Below, in pieces: positions 53,483 through 63,000 of a stretch of 64,000 nucleotides of DNA. The position numbers and the translations under genes are program-made. Every line of letters begins with the position of its first letter. The stretch's first letter is position 1. Origin of the DNA: Emticicia sp. 21SJ11W-3 (GTDB taxonomy: Bacteria > Bacteroidota > Bacteroidia > Cytophagales > Spirosomataceae); NCBI RefSeq assembly GCF_024138715.1, contig NZ_CP092074.1, positions 2,604,001 through 2,668,000 on the forward strand, in the 5' to 3' direction. The notes under the pieces were generated by a model, which was given only the letters and a program-made list of their open reading frames with translations, searched no databases and had not been told where the DNA came from.

Positions 53483-54421
53483 TTATTCAATTCTGAATTT
53501 CTCTTTCTTACAATCCAGAATCAATTTGTGGTTCAGCAATAGTTTATTACCTATCATGCCTTCCATGCCTGAGCTTCTCATTAAAAAGTTTTGCATGGCA
53601 GATGTACCTTCAACATAAGTTACCTCTGACAAAGCCATATCGGTTTGCCCTATTTGTATGGTTTGGCTGGCTGGGGCAGTAATAACCTTCAGGGGGTTTC
53701 CCCATGAATTTCCTTTCTCGGTTTTAATTCTGCCACCTTTAGTACGGTAGTTTTCCCAATCTTCCTGGCTGGTTATTAGTTCATAATTGCTGCTGCCTGA
53801 ATCATAAAGTAATTGAAGGTTTTTGTTTTGCAACCTGGCAGGCAAAATAATGCGGCGTTTTTTGAATTCAAAATCTACAAATCCGGTGGTTGGCAGGTTT
53901 TCTGTAAAAGAACAGCTATTGTGCTTAAAATCGAGGGTGGTAATTTTTTTTTCCAGCAAGTCGGTACCAATAGTGCCAATAATATTAATTGCATCGGGCT
54001 TAGAGAAATCCAGTTTTTCTCCGTAATTGATTAATTGAAATATACCGGAGGAGACCTCCATTTTGCCGATGCTGAATTGAAGCGCAACCTGATTTTGCTT
54101 TATATCTGGCATAACCAGCTTTGGATACATTTTCTGAACCGAAGCCAGCGATTTGGCATAAAACAAGGTAACGGGCGACCCAAAATCTATCTGCATAAAA
54201 AATGGCCGGTCTATGCCTTTTAAATGCACCTGCAAAAACATGGCCGAATAGGGGTTTTTATCAGTTACATTCCATTGAATGGGTACATTTTCTGCATCAT
54301 GATAAACAGAAAGATAGTTGTCTGGCGGGGTGAATTTTCTATCAAAGTAAAAGTGGCCACCAATTAATGTTAAGGCAACAATTGTTACTAAAATAAGGGT
54401 AATCTTCTTAAATGTCTTCAT
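53483..54421 (-). CDS. Membrane-anchored aspartic-protease-like protein
   Basis: A 312-residue protein starting at ATG 54419-54421. One N-terminal helix (about residues 7-23) anchors it with the rest outside the cytoplasm. Two aspartic-protease-like motifs appear: QIDFGSPVTLFY (D79) and LLYDSGSSNYELI (D207), with the pepsin-like IIGTIGTDLL between them. The first motif has Phe where active enzymes have Thr or Ser after the Asp, so activity is doubtful. It lies 88 bases downstream of the XRE regulator gene on the same strand, separated by a cluster of CGACA repeats. It could be a protease, a binding protein or an inactive relative. Confidence 0.65.
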   Translation of the reverse strand: MKTFKKITLILVTIVALTLIGGHFYFDRKFTPPDNYLSVYHDAENVPIQWNVTDKNPYSAMFLQVHLKGIDRPFFMQIDFGSPVTLFYAKSLASVQKMYPKLVMPDIKQNQVALQFSIGKMEVSSGIFQLINYGEKLDFSKPDAINIIGTIGTDLLEKKITTLDFKHNSCSFTENLPTTGFVDFEFKKRRIILPARLQNKNLQLLYDSGSSNYELITSQEDWENYRTKGGRIKTEKGNSWGNPLKVITAPASQTIQIGQTDMALSEVTYVEGTSAMQNFLMRSSGMEGMIGNKLLLNHKLILDCKKEKFRIE

Positions 54422-54432
54422 TTGTGTTTTTT

Positions 54433-54494
54433 TGTCGCAATTTTTCGGTTTTGAATCAATTTCCGACAAAAAATGCTACGACACTTTTACGACA
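54433..54494 (-). promoter_or_regulatory. Repeated CGACA/TGTCG sites between XRE gene and protease-like gene
   Basis: TGTCG occurs at 54433-54437 and its complement CGACA at 54464-54468, 54479-54483 and 54490-54494. The three CGACA copies are spaced 15 and 11 bases, near one helical turn, and one pairs with TGTCG as an inverted repeat (TTTTTGTCG / CGACAAAAA). I infer operator sites for the XRE regulator. Confidence 0.45.
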
Positions 54495-54509
54495 TTTTAG
54501 CGAAAAGCC

Positions 54510-55049
54510 CTATAAGAAGCTGGCTTTGAGCTTGATTTGTAATTCGTTCCGTTGGTTCAGGCTCATTCCGTTTCTGATAATGACAATTAGCTTGATGGAT
54601 ATTATACCAATAAGAGGAATCAAAAAAAGCGGAAACCTGATGGCCAGCCATTTTTGGATAAATGGGCTGAGTATCATCATGATTGAGAGAATAACCGATA
54701 GCACAATCTGAAGGCTTACAATGTGTTCCCCCAGCTCTTTATTATATAAATCTTTGGTTTTGTGGGTTAAAATTAAAGGGAATATAATATTGCCATAAGG
54801 TATAATGAGTCCCAATAAGGCCGACCGGTTGATTAATTTTGCACGGCTTATGTCTGTAGCGGCCTTATGAGGCGCTAAATTGTCTGGCGTTGTATCCAGT
54901 ACTTTTGCCAGGGTTTTCAGGGTAAAACCTTTCAAGACACTACCAGCCTCAATTCTCTGAATGGTCCGTAAAGAAAGGCCAGATTTTTCAGCCAGCTCGG
55001 TTTGTGTCAAATTTTTAGCCTCCCTCAGCATTTTAAGCCTGTTTTCCAT
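54510..55049 (-). CDS. XRE-family regulator fused to three membrane helices
   Basis: A 179-residue protein. Residues 4-57 are a Cro/C1-type HTH (REAKNLTQTELAEKSGLSLR, TIQRIEAGSVLKG). A linker leads to three hydrophobic segments (about 74-93, 109-128, 136-155). Membrane-bound XRE proteins of this shape occur in Bacteroidota, Firmicutes and elsewhere and may couple membrane state to transcription. It lies upstream of the aspartic-protease-like gene on the same strand, so it may autoregulate or control that gene. The ATG at 55047-55049 is clear. Confidence 0.82.
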   Translation of the reverse strand: MENRLKMLREAKNLTQTELAEKSGLSLRTIQRIEAGSVLKGFTLKTLAKVLDTTPDNLAPHKAATDISRAKLINRSALLGLIIPYGNIIFPLILTHKTKDLYNKELGEHIVSLQIVLSVILSIMMILSPFIQKWLAIRFPLFLIPLIGIISIKLIVIIRNGMSLNQRNELQIKLKASFL

Positions 55050-55104
55050 GGGGCAGGTACGTATGTTTAGATTTTTGAAACTGTATAAAAACGCTGTATT
55101 TCAG

Positions 55105-55476
55105 CTATACCTCTTTTTCTTTGCCCACTATAGAGCTGCGATACTCGTTTCCCCATCTGATAATTTCATCTATAATAGGGTTTAAGGTCTTGCCAAACTC
55201 GGTAAGTGAATATTGAACTGTAACAGGCCGGGTATCGAGTATTGTTCTTGAAACCAGTTGGTTCATTTCCATATCCTGCAATTCTTTGGCAAGCATTTTG
55301 GTACCAATTCCATCTACCTCGCGCAGTAAATCCATAAACCGCAGGTGGTCTCTTTCCATTAAGGTACCCAGTATATGAAACTTCCACTTGCCAGATAATA
55401 TTTCCATGGTGTCTTTAATGGTAGAAATTCTTTTTCTGCAAAGTTGAGAGGTATTTACTGTTGCTCTTTTTTTCAT
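55105..55476 (-). CDS. HxlR-family winged-helix regulator
   Basis: A 123-residue regulator starting at ATG 55474-55476; a GTG four codons upstream is less likely. The motif TMEILSGKWKFHILGTLMER, then RFMDLLREVDGIGTKMLAKE and YSLTEFGKTLNPII match HxlR/MarR-like activators. A Cys at residue 13 (NTSQLCRKR) sits at the position of the redox-active Cys of HxlR/YodB-type sensors of electrophiles. The gene is divergent from the thioredoxin-like gene at 55620, which it probably controls across the 143-base gap. Confidence 0.87.
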   Translation of the reverse strand: MKKRATVNTSQLCRKRISTIKDTMEILSGKWKFHILGTLMERDHLRFMDLLREVDGIGTKMLAKELQDMEMNQLVSRTILDTRPVTVQYSLTEFGKTLNPIIDEIIRWGNEYRSSIVGKEKEV

Positions 55477-55619
55477 TTTTGTTAACACTAAAATATATTA
55501 TTAAATATGCAAAACTAATCACTTTCCTAAAGGAAACTAGTTCCCTGGGTGGAAATGATAGTCGTCAACACTTGAATTAAGCTTAATTTTGCCTTGATAA
55601 CAGAATTTAAATTATAAAC

Positions 55620-56186
55620 ATGGATTTCAAAGCATATAGTTCTTATTTTGAGAGTATCGTAAATAAAGAGGAACAAGACCAGGCAGCGCCTTACAACAAA
55701 CCAGATTATTACGAATATACCAAATTGAATTGGGCGCGGATGTCGAGATGGTTTAAAACCCAGACTTTGTCGCCCCAATTTTTAGAAACCATTAAAAAAA
55801 TTGATAATCCACAGCAATGGCTTTTGATTACTGAGCCCTGGTGTGGCGATGCAGCCCATAATGTACCGTTTATAATAATGGCTGCCCAAGCCAACCCATT
55901 GATATCAGTTAGCGTTGAATTGCGGGATTCTGCTCCGCATAGTATAGATAATTATTTAACCAATGGTACGAAATCAATTCCGAAGCTGGTAATAAGAGAC
56001 CAAAACGGTAATGACCTGGCAACCTGGGGGCCCCGCCCAAAAGAATGTCAGGTAATTTACTCAAAGGCATTAGAAGAAAAATTACCTTTTCAGGAGCTAA
56101 CAGTCAGGATTCATACCTGGTATAATGCCAATAAGGGAGTTGATGTACAGGAAGAATTGAGCGAAGTTATTTTGCAAACTATTTAG
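55620..56186 (+). CDS. Thioredoxin-fold family protein with a single-Cys motif
   Basis: A 188-residue cytoplasmic protein. The thioredoxin core contains EPWCGDAAHNVPFI (C75), in which the second Cys of CxxC is replaced by Ala, a form shared by a conserved family of thioredoxin-like proteins. The cis-Pro loop is TKSIPKLVIRDQNGND. With one Cys it cannot reduce disulfides by the usual relay and may work through a mixed disulfide or with a partner. The divergent HxlR gene upstream is a likely regulator, fitting a role in thiol or electrophile stress. Confidence 0.85.
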   Translation: MDFKAYSSYFESIVNKEEQDQAAPYNKPDYYEYTKLNWARMSRWFKTQTLSPQFLETIKKIDNPQQWLLITEPWCGDAAHNVPFIIMAAQANPLISVSVELRDSAPHSIDNYLTNGTKSIPKLVIRDQNGNDLATWGPRPKECQVIYSKALEEKLPFQELTVRIHTWYNANKGVDVQEELSEVILQTI

Positions 56187-56305
56187 TGGATAACCGGTAT
56201 GTTATAAAAGGATCTACTTTAAAGACTTATGATAATGGTACAAAACAAAGAATCCCTAATAACAATAGACAAGGTTTATAGGCAGTTTCAATAATACTCT
56301 AGTGC

Positions 56306-56352
56306 AAAAAAAAATGGCAGACAGGATTTATACCCGTCTGCCATTTTTTTTA
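56306..56352. terminator. Bidirectional terminator between thioredoxin-like and PSD-family genes
   Basis: An eleven-base stem (56312-56322 with 56336-56346) is flanked by A runs on the left and T runs on the right, giving a T tract on either strand. It lies next to the stop of the minus-strand gene at 56359 and 120 bases past the stop of the plus-strand gene. Confidence 0.9.
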
Positions 56353-56358
56353 TCTGAT

Positions 56359-57657
56359 TCAAGATTGAATAATCACTGACGGCTCACCGTACTTGAAGTG
56401 GAAACCTGCAGGATTGGTGTAACTGTCTGGTACCTGTGCATTGGCAACAGTTTCAACAAATTTCAGCTGATCTACCGGCTTCTCGAAAAGCATGATAATA
56501 TCAGACCCGCCAAAGGCAAAATACCCGAATTCTGTTCCTTTGTTTACGGTTTGTCCTGCCAGATTACTGTACATGTGCACTGAAGAAACCTGAGCCATAC
56601 CTACAGGAATAGTGGCTACGGAGCCGATGCTGGCATCGCCGGTATCAATAATCACAACGCCACGGGCCTGTGTAAATTCATAACCGTCTGTTGAACTATC
56701 AGGTGCATCAAATTGGTCGCCGGTAATCTGAACATCAAGAAATACACTTCCTGATAATGCTTCAATATATTTTACTTTACCACTTACAGGGGTATGGAAA
56801 CGGTGGTAGTCAAAGGGGCTCAGGAAGTAATGTACAAATGTGCCATTGTAAAACTGGCTGGCATATTGTTCACCATCTGGCCCTAGCAGGTCGTTTACAT
56901 TGCCTATAGTATGGGTTTGTTTCAATCTGAAAGTCGTAAGGTTACCATTAGTATCCAGCACATTACCGTTTGCATCAATCTGATAGATTGCCTTGAAGGT
57001 ACAATCAGCTGGTGATGTAACAATGGTATTGTCATTCGGATTGGCAATCGGCCTCATTGGTGAACCGTTCAGGGTATTGATGTTTAGCTGCCGATAGAAA
57101 AACGTGTTGAAAGATACCCAGTTAGGTTTGTCATTAATGTAGTCTTGTGCATTGTACATAGGGTCTGCCAAGAACGTAGCCAGCGTAGCATTAGTTAAGG
57201 ATGCAGAAGTGTTGAGGAAACTACCCCATTCATTGGCATATTTGTCTAGCCAGTCTGCAAAAGAAAAACTGTCATTGGTGTAACTCTGCAATGTCTTCTT
57301 GTTATAATCCGGAAGCGGTTGGTCAATTAGCCAGTAAAACTGACAAAGTCTGTCGAAAATCTGCTGACTATAACCTAAAGGATTTGACCAGGGGCCGTGT
57401 AGTTCAATTGATTCGCTTGGAAGCACCTGTTCAAAGTAAGTTAGGTAAGACAGATAATCATCAGAATTGGTTGGCCAGCCATTATTTTTGTATAATGTGT
57501 TTAAGGCATTAAATAAAGACGCATTTAAGCTAGCCTGTGCTGATTGCTTTGCCAAATTGAGCGATTTATTCAGCAATTTTTCAAGTTCGGTGTCGTCACT
57601 GAGTTGCTTTTGAAGTAGAGTAACAACAGGAGAGTAGTTTTGTGTTGTAATTGCCAT
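56359..57657 (-). CDS. Phosphatidylserine decarboxylase-family protein (PSDC-type, possibly soluble decarboxylase)
   Basis: A 432-residue protein starting at ATG 57655-57657. An N-terminal helical domain of about 165 residues precedes the decarboxylase core, as in the PSDC-associated subgroup. Core motifs are HYFLSPFDYHRFHTPVSGKV (D283, H285), VSSVHMYSNLAGQT (H361) and the self-cleavage site FAFGGSDIIMLFE (G384-S385), whose Ser becomes the pyruvoyl cofactor. No signal peptide or membrane helix is seen. Fungal relatives with this two-domain layout include soluble decarboxylases acting on free amino acids, so the substrate here may not be phosphatidylserine. It is the last gene of the leaderless cluster. 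Confidence 0.85.
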   Translation of the reverse strand: MAITTQNYSPVVTLLQKQLSDDTELEKLLNKSLNLAKQSAQASLNASLFNALNTLYKNNGWPTNSDDYLSYLTYFEQVLPSESIELHGPWSNPLGYSQQIFDRLCQFYWLIDQPLPDYNKKTLQSYTNDSFSFADWLDKYANEWGSFLNTSASLTNATLATFLADPMYNAQDYINDKPNWVSFNTFFYRQLNINTLNGSPMRPIANPNDNTIVTSPADCTFKAIYQIDANGNVLDTNGNLTTFRLKQTHTIGNVNDLLGPDGEQYASQFYNGTFVHYFLSPFDYHRFHTPVSGKVKYIEALSGSVFLDVQITGDQFDAPDSSTDGYEFTQARGVVIIDTGDASIGSVATIPVGMAQVSSVHMYSNLAGQTVNKGTEFGYFAFGGSDIIMLFEKPVDQLKFVETVANAQVPDSYTNPAGFHFKYGEPSVIIQS

Positions 57658-57736
57658 TGTAGTCAACAGTTTTAGTTAATGTTAATTGTATTAAAAATTC
57701 TTACGGTTAAGATTTCTCTTAAGCGCTTTGATTGTG

Positions 57737-58792
57737 TCAGCGAGTAAATCTGAATGGAATGGAGCCTACAATCATCATCTTTTTGATTGGTATTTGGAGC
57801 TGACCTTTATTTCTTGCGAATTCTACCGGTGTGCCATAATGATGTACATCTGCCAGAAACTGCGGCGCTGTTTTTCTGACGATGTCAATAAAATCTGAGG
57901 TTAGGCCCCATGTACCGGCAAAAGGAATAATATTGGCTCCATCCTGCGCCGGGGTAGTTCCTTCATAGTAGTTCCAGGTCAATTGCGTTTTAAAGCCACC
58001 AGATTCTGCCGGATATTCCACCTGAACAGTGGGTGCATAATTGTTAACCTCAATTTTAGTTTTCGGAAAAATGATGGTATTGTCCTCGTTAGGCCCTGGA
58101 ACAAAAAACTCAATATATCCACCTTTGGGAATTTTATCGCACTGAAGGCCAATGTTTAAAATACCACCTTCAGGTGGGCCATCAATTGGTGCAGTGCCTG
58201 TAAGAGTGGGTTTGGTTGCATCTACGGCAATGGTGTTTTTCCAACCGATATTAGGGTTTGAAATTATAAATTTACCCAAATCAGATACCTTTCCTATGCT
58301 TTGCAAATCGGGTGGTATGTTTTGTTGCGGGCCATTTTTTGCCCAGGCAACCAGACAATAATGGTATTTTGTTGGGGGTGTCCAGCCAAAGGGAGGAATT
58401 GTACCCTGTAAGCCCAGATTATCCGTGCTTGGCGGAGCCACAAAAGATGCCCAGTTCTGGTATTCTCCGGCATACATAAACTCCCGGTATTTCCAGTTCT
58501 GAGGCCACAGCATAACAGAACTATCTGCATAATACATATAGATAGTTGTTTTCTGCGGTACTGTCTGGGGATTGACACCACGTACATACACCCAATTGTT
58601 CATCTCAGGTGACTGTTTATAGCCAATGGGGAGTCCTTTGTTGTAATTATCTGCATTTAAGATAGTTTTGGGGTCTGCCAATGGAGTAGGACCTGAACAA
58701 ATAATATCAGGCGAATTGGTCCAACTGGTGCCTTTAGAGCCGTCAATGGTTTCGCCTACATAATCTCTGATAAAAAATCCGTCGTAACTCAT
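57737..58792 (-). CDS. Unknown 351-residue protein, paralogue B of a tandem pair
   Basis: A 351-residue protein with no signal peptide or membrane helix. The first 55 residues (from SYDGFFIRDYVGETIDG) are nearly the same as in the protein encoded at 58967-60025, and the whole protein aligns with it. Visible blocks are SPDIIC, NWVYVRGVNPQTVPQ, FGWTPP and YHYCLVAWA in the first half, and GGYIEFFVPG, FAGTWGL and DVHHYGTPVEFARN in the second half. The NWVYVRGVNP strand is reminiscent of CARDB/Ig-like domains of extracellular proteins, but this is weak. I recognise no family. It precedes the decarboxylase gene by 79 bases. Confidence 0.75.
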   Translation of the reverse strand: MSYDGFFIRDYVGETIDGSKGTSWTNSPDIICSGPTPLADPKTILNADNYNKGLPIGYKQSPEMNNWVYVRGVNPQTVPQKTTIYMYYADSSVMLWPQNWKYREFMYAGEYQNWASFVAPPSTDNLGLQGTIPPFGWTPPTKYHYCLVAWAKNGPQQNIPPDLQSIGKVSDLGKFIISNPNIGWKNTIAVDATKPTLTGTAPIDGPPEGGILNIGLQCDKIPKGGYIEFFVPGPNEDNTIIFPKTKIEVNNYAPTVQVEYPAESGGFKTQLTWNYYEGTTPAQDGANIIPFAGTWGLTSDFIDIVRKTAPQFLADVHHYGTPVEFARNKGQLQIPIKKMMIVGSIPFRFTR

Positions 58793-58906
58793 AATAAAAT
58801 TGTTTTATGTAGTATCAGTTAATAAATAAATTCACGGCAAAAGAGTAAATCACATCAAAAGAGATGGAATAAAATTTGAAACTACTGTTTACTCTTTCAA
58901 TCTTTA

Positions 58907-58950
58907 AAAACCGGTCTCTTTCATTCTGAAAATCAAAAATCCTGAGACCG
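58907..58950 (-). terminator. Hairpin between the two paralogues
   Basis: A seven-base GC-rich stem CGGTCTC (58912-58918) pairs with GAGACCG (58944-58950). On the minus strand it is followed by GGTTTTTAAAG. It could end or attenuate transcription after the upstream paralogue. The loop is 25 bases. Confidence 0.55.
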
Positions 58951-58966
58951 ATTTATTTTTGTTTTC

Positions 58967-60025
58967 CTACCTTGTCAATTTGAAAGGCACTGAGCCAATT
59001 ACCATGATCGTTCTTATTTTTGTCTCTGAATTGCGACCATTGGCTTGAAATTCTACTGGTGAGCCATAATGATGAACATCTATCAGGTGCTGGGGAGCAA
59101 TTTGGCGTACCTCATCTATAAAACTGGATGTTAAACCCCAGGTGGCCACAAAAGGTATAACGTTAGACCCTGCCGGGGCAGGCGTTGCACCCTGGTAATA
59201 TTTCCAGTTCATTTGTGTTACAAAACCACCTGGCATAGACGGATAGGTAACCTGAAATGTGGGTGCGTAGTTTGGAGAGACAATCTGTGTTTTTGGAAGA
59301 ATAATTGTATTGTCAGCATCCGGGCCAGGTACCGAGAACTCAATGTAGCCATCTTTGGGCAGTTTATCGCATTGTAAACCAATACTTAATAGCCCACCTG
59401 AAGAAGGCCCGATGATAGAAGCCACTCCCTGTATAGTAGGTACGGTTGCATCTACTTCTGTAGTATTTTTCCAACCTACATTCGGGTGTGTCAGTATAAA
59501 ATTAGCCATATCTGGCACACTGCCAATACTGCCCAGGTCTGGGGGTGTAAGTTGGTCATCACCATTATTAGCCCATGCAACCAGACAATAATGCGTGTTA
59601 TTGCGCGGGGGTGTCCAGCCAAAGGGAGAAATTGTTCCTTGTATTCCCTGATTATCGGTGGAAGCAGGCGCATTGAGTGTTACCCAGTTTTGCTGTTTGC
59701 CTCCGTATATGATACCCGTTGACATCCAGTTCTGGGGCCAAAGGACGATGGTTGTATCTACATAATACAAAAATACTGTTGAGGTTTGCGGAACTGATTT
59801 CGGGTTAACACCCCTTACATACACCCAATTGTTGGTTAAAGGTGTCTGATTGTTAAGCTGTGGCAGCCCTTTGTTATAATTATCTGCATTGGTAATAACG
59901 TTGGGGTCTGCCAGAGGCGTGGTACCCGGGCAAATAATATCGGGCGAGTTTGTCCAGCTTGTGCCTTTAGGGCCATCTATTGTTTCGCCAACATAGTCTC
60001 TGATAAAAAATCCGTCGTAGCTCAT
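58967..60025 (-). CDS. Unknown 352-residue protein, paralogue A of a tandem pair
   Basis: A 352-residue protein, the tandem paralogue of the 351-residue protein downstream. Conserved blocks are SYDGFFIRDYVGETIDG, the SPDIIC segment, WVYVRGVNP, LWPQNW, SPFGWTPP, THYCLVAWA, GYIEFSVPGPDADNTI, VATWGLTSSFIDEVR and DVHHYGSPVEFQ. The pair differs mostly in surface-like loops. There is no signal peptide, lipobox or sorting tail, so it is cytoplasmic or exported by a non-classical route. It lies 34 bases after the beta-propeller gene and is probably cotranscribed with it. Function is unknown. Confidence 0.78.
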   Translation of the reverse strand: MSYDGFFIRDYVGETIDGPKGTSWTNSPDIICPGTTPLADPNVITNADNYNKGLPQLNNQTPLTNNWVYVRGVNPKSVPQTSTVFLYYVDTTIVLWPQNWMSTGIIYGGKQQNWVTLNAPASTDNQGIQGTISPFGWTPPRNNTHYCLVAWANNGDDQLTPPDLGSIGSVPDMANFILTHPNVGWKNTTEVDATVPTIQGVASIIGPSSGGLLSIGLQCDKLPKDGYIEFSVPGPDADNTIILPKTQIVSPNYAPTFQVTYPSMPGGFVTQMNWKYYQGATPAPAGSNVIPFVATWGLTSSFIDEVRQIAPQHLIDVHHYGSPVEFQANGRNSETKIRTIMVIGSVPFKLTR

Positions 60026-60059
60026 GTTTATGTAATTTTAAGGTGATTGATTAACTTTT

Positions 60060-63000
60060 TTAGCTAATTTGATTTATTACTGCCAGGTTATTGCTATTGA
60101 ATCCTGTCAGGTAAATAGATGACCCATTTGGAAGAATGGCTATTCCGGTAGGATACTGTAGATTTTGCTGCCAGGTAAGTGTCTGGATAATACGTAAAGT
60201 GGTAGTACTGATAATTCGAACACCTGCCGTATTAGCATCTGTAACAAACAACCGGGTACTATCAGGAGAAACTACCGCCTGCTGAAAATTGGTTAGTATT
60301 GCATAAGAAGATGGCATTTGGGTTTCTATTGACGTAAGGTCGCTAATATTTACACTTGCAATAGAGGTTTTCATGTTCTGCTGCATAACCACGTATAGCT
60401 TACTGTTATCTGGCGACACAGCCATTGTCTTTGTAAGAATAGATAGGCTTATCTGGGTAGTTGATAATTGATAAACATGGTTTGAATCTTGAATCAATGT
60501 CCAGATTTTCTTGTCTAAAGAACTGAGAACAAAAGCGTGTGTGCCATCAGGTGTGTTCTGCAATAGAACACTATTTGATGTTGAAGCATTTTTAAATACA
60601 AATACATCTGTATTTACATTGTACGTCGCATTTTTTTCGTTGCAGGTAAAAGCAATAAAACTGTAATTGCCAGCTGAATCTTTAACAACTGTATAAAGAT
60701 TTTTACCATCGGCAGACATACTCAACTCAACGGGATATCTGCTTACATCACCTTCTCCGGCAGGAATAGATATCGAACCTGTTACATTGAAGGTTCCGGT
60801 TTCCATGATTTTTATTTCGGTACTTGACTTCTCTATTACATACATCAGGCCAACTGAAGCAACCGGAGAAACCACACAATCAACGATTGAGTCGTCTTCA
60901 AGGCGTGTAGATATTGCGCCTGAGGCGGTTTCATAAATATACAGGCCCTTTGTAAAATCAGGTTTGTTGCTAATAAAAAGCACATTATGCCATGCTACCA
61001 GTTTTTTGCCATCGGCGGTGGCTATTACATTGGTTGGTTGTTTACCTATATCTACCGGAGTGCTACGTAATTGATAATTTATCAGATTAAATGTAGTAAC
61101 ACTTTTATCAGAGTTGGCAATGTAGGCCGCTGTGTTGTCATAAGCCATTGAAATAGCAAGCGGATTAGGACCTGTCTTGATAGACGCATCAATTACGCTG
61201 CAACTTCCGGTTCCTTTGCTGCAACTGATAAGCGAGGCATTGCCAGATGAATAATTTATAACAAAGGCATAGGCTCTGTCTGTTGTAGTTACAATCCGTA
61301 TTGGAGAGTTGTTTACAGATAGAGACTGTCTGGGCGAGGTGCCGTCGTCATCATAATCAACAACCATTACCTGATTGGTAGCATAGCAGGCAACAAGCAG
61401 AGTTTTGCCGTTTTCGTCGGCCACTGCCACATCAACCGGGTTCTGCGGCAGGTTGCTAATGCTCCGGCTATACATAAATGCATCATTTACCGAGCTATAA
61501 GCCATTACACAAATACTGTTGTCGCCTTTAATAGCCACATACACGTTTGTGCCTGAAGGGTCTACTGCAATACCCATCGGTGACTGATAAGTTTGAATGG
61601 TCTGTTTTATTGAGAACTGGTCGGCGCCTTTGTTTTCAATCACTATAAAATTGCCTTTACCTTCAAGATCTGTTGTTACAAAGATGTATTTGTCGTCGCC
61701 AGATATGGCAATGCGTGCCGGGGTTCCGGCTATTTTGATAGATGACAACTTTGAAAACGAGTAATTTCCGGTTGATGGGTCTCTCAATATTTTAATAATG
61801 TTTACAGCACCAGCCTTGTTATTCAATACAAAGAGATAAGAACCACTGTGAGCGAAAACCTGATCAATGGGGGTTCCATCAGTGCTTAATGCGATTGCAT
61901 TCTCAGTATAATCGAGAGAATTAAGAAAATGAACTTTTTTATTGTCAATGTCTAATGCAGCAAGAAACTCAGCAGAAGGTGAAGCGACCACAGAGCTGGA
62001 TTTGAATGACAGCGAATCAGACTGCGGGTTTACTTTGAATGACTGAATAAGCACATTTCTTAACAAAGTATAGGGGTTTTCTTCATTCTGAGGAATCAAC
62101 GACCACATACCAGGTGTGGTTATACTTTTGATTTGCGTACTGGTTTTAGGCACACTCTCTTTGCTGCCAGTTACGTCATTTACCAGCAGTACCGAATCAT
62201 TGGTATCTACGTCCCAAAAAAACTTGGCGTCATGGGGGTAATTGTTGTAATAGATATTTTTGGGAGTAACTTTAAACGAGTTAATGACAGGCAGCACATC
62301 GGCAGTGGTGGTTTTTGTTGCCTGATTGGCCGTAGTGGCCGCACCATTAGCTACCAAGGTAATGACGGTAGACTTTTTGAGGGTTGCCTTAAAACTGTTT
62401 TTATTGGTTACATCCTGATAAAACGGCATCAGCATTAAAGACTGGTAATCTTTTGCATTCCACGAAATAGTAACACTGGCTTCTCCGTTTTTGATAACTG
62501 ACGGATTGGGTGTTATTGTCAGATTATTAATGACCACATGAGGTATTTTGGTGAGTGTCATGTAGTAAGAGCCATCGTTAAAACCAGGTACATTCTGATA
62601 TTGTACATACATGAGCGTTGAACCCGGTTGAAAACTGGTCATAATTTCAGTTATATAAAAAGAAACTATGGCTCCGGCTCCTGTACCTACAATTTCAGCG
62701 TTTACTGGTGGCTGCAAAATCCAGCATGGGTTCTGGGCATCCGTATTGGGTGTTACGCTCCAGCCTGAGGCATTTTCTCCCTGGGCAACTACAATGTTAT
62801 CGCGCGCCGATTGGGGCGTTGTCAGGGCGCCATAGCCTGGTGCCGATGGTGCATATACGAAACTAACCGTAAAAGTAGTTTTTGGCCCTGCTTTAACCAC
62901 TACCGGATTAGACCCCGGCTTAAAGGCAAATGTAATGCTGTTATCTACCTGCGGATAATCCCGAACTGTATTGACTATTATGGGAGGGGTAGTGAGTATG

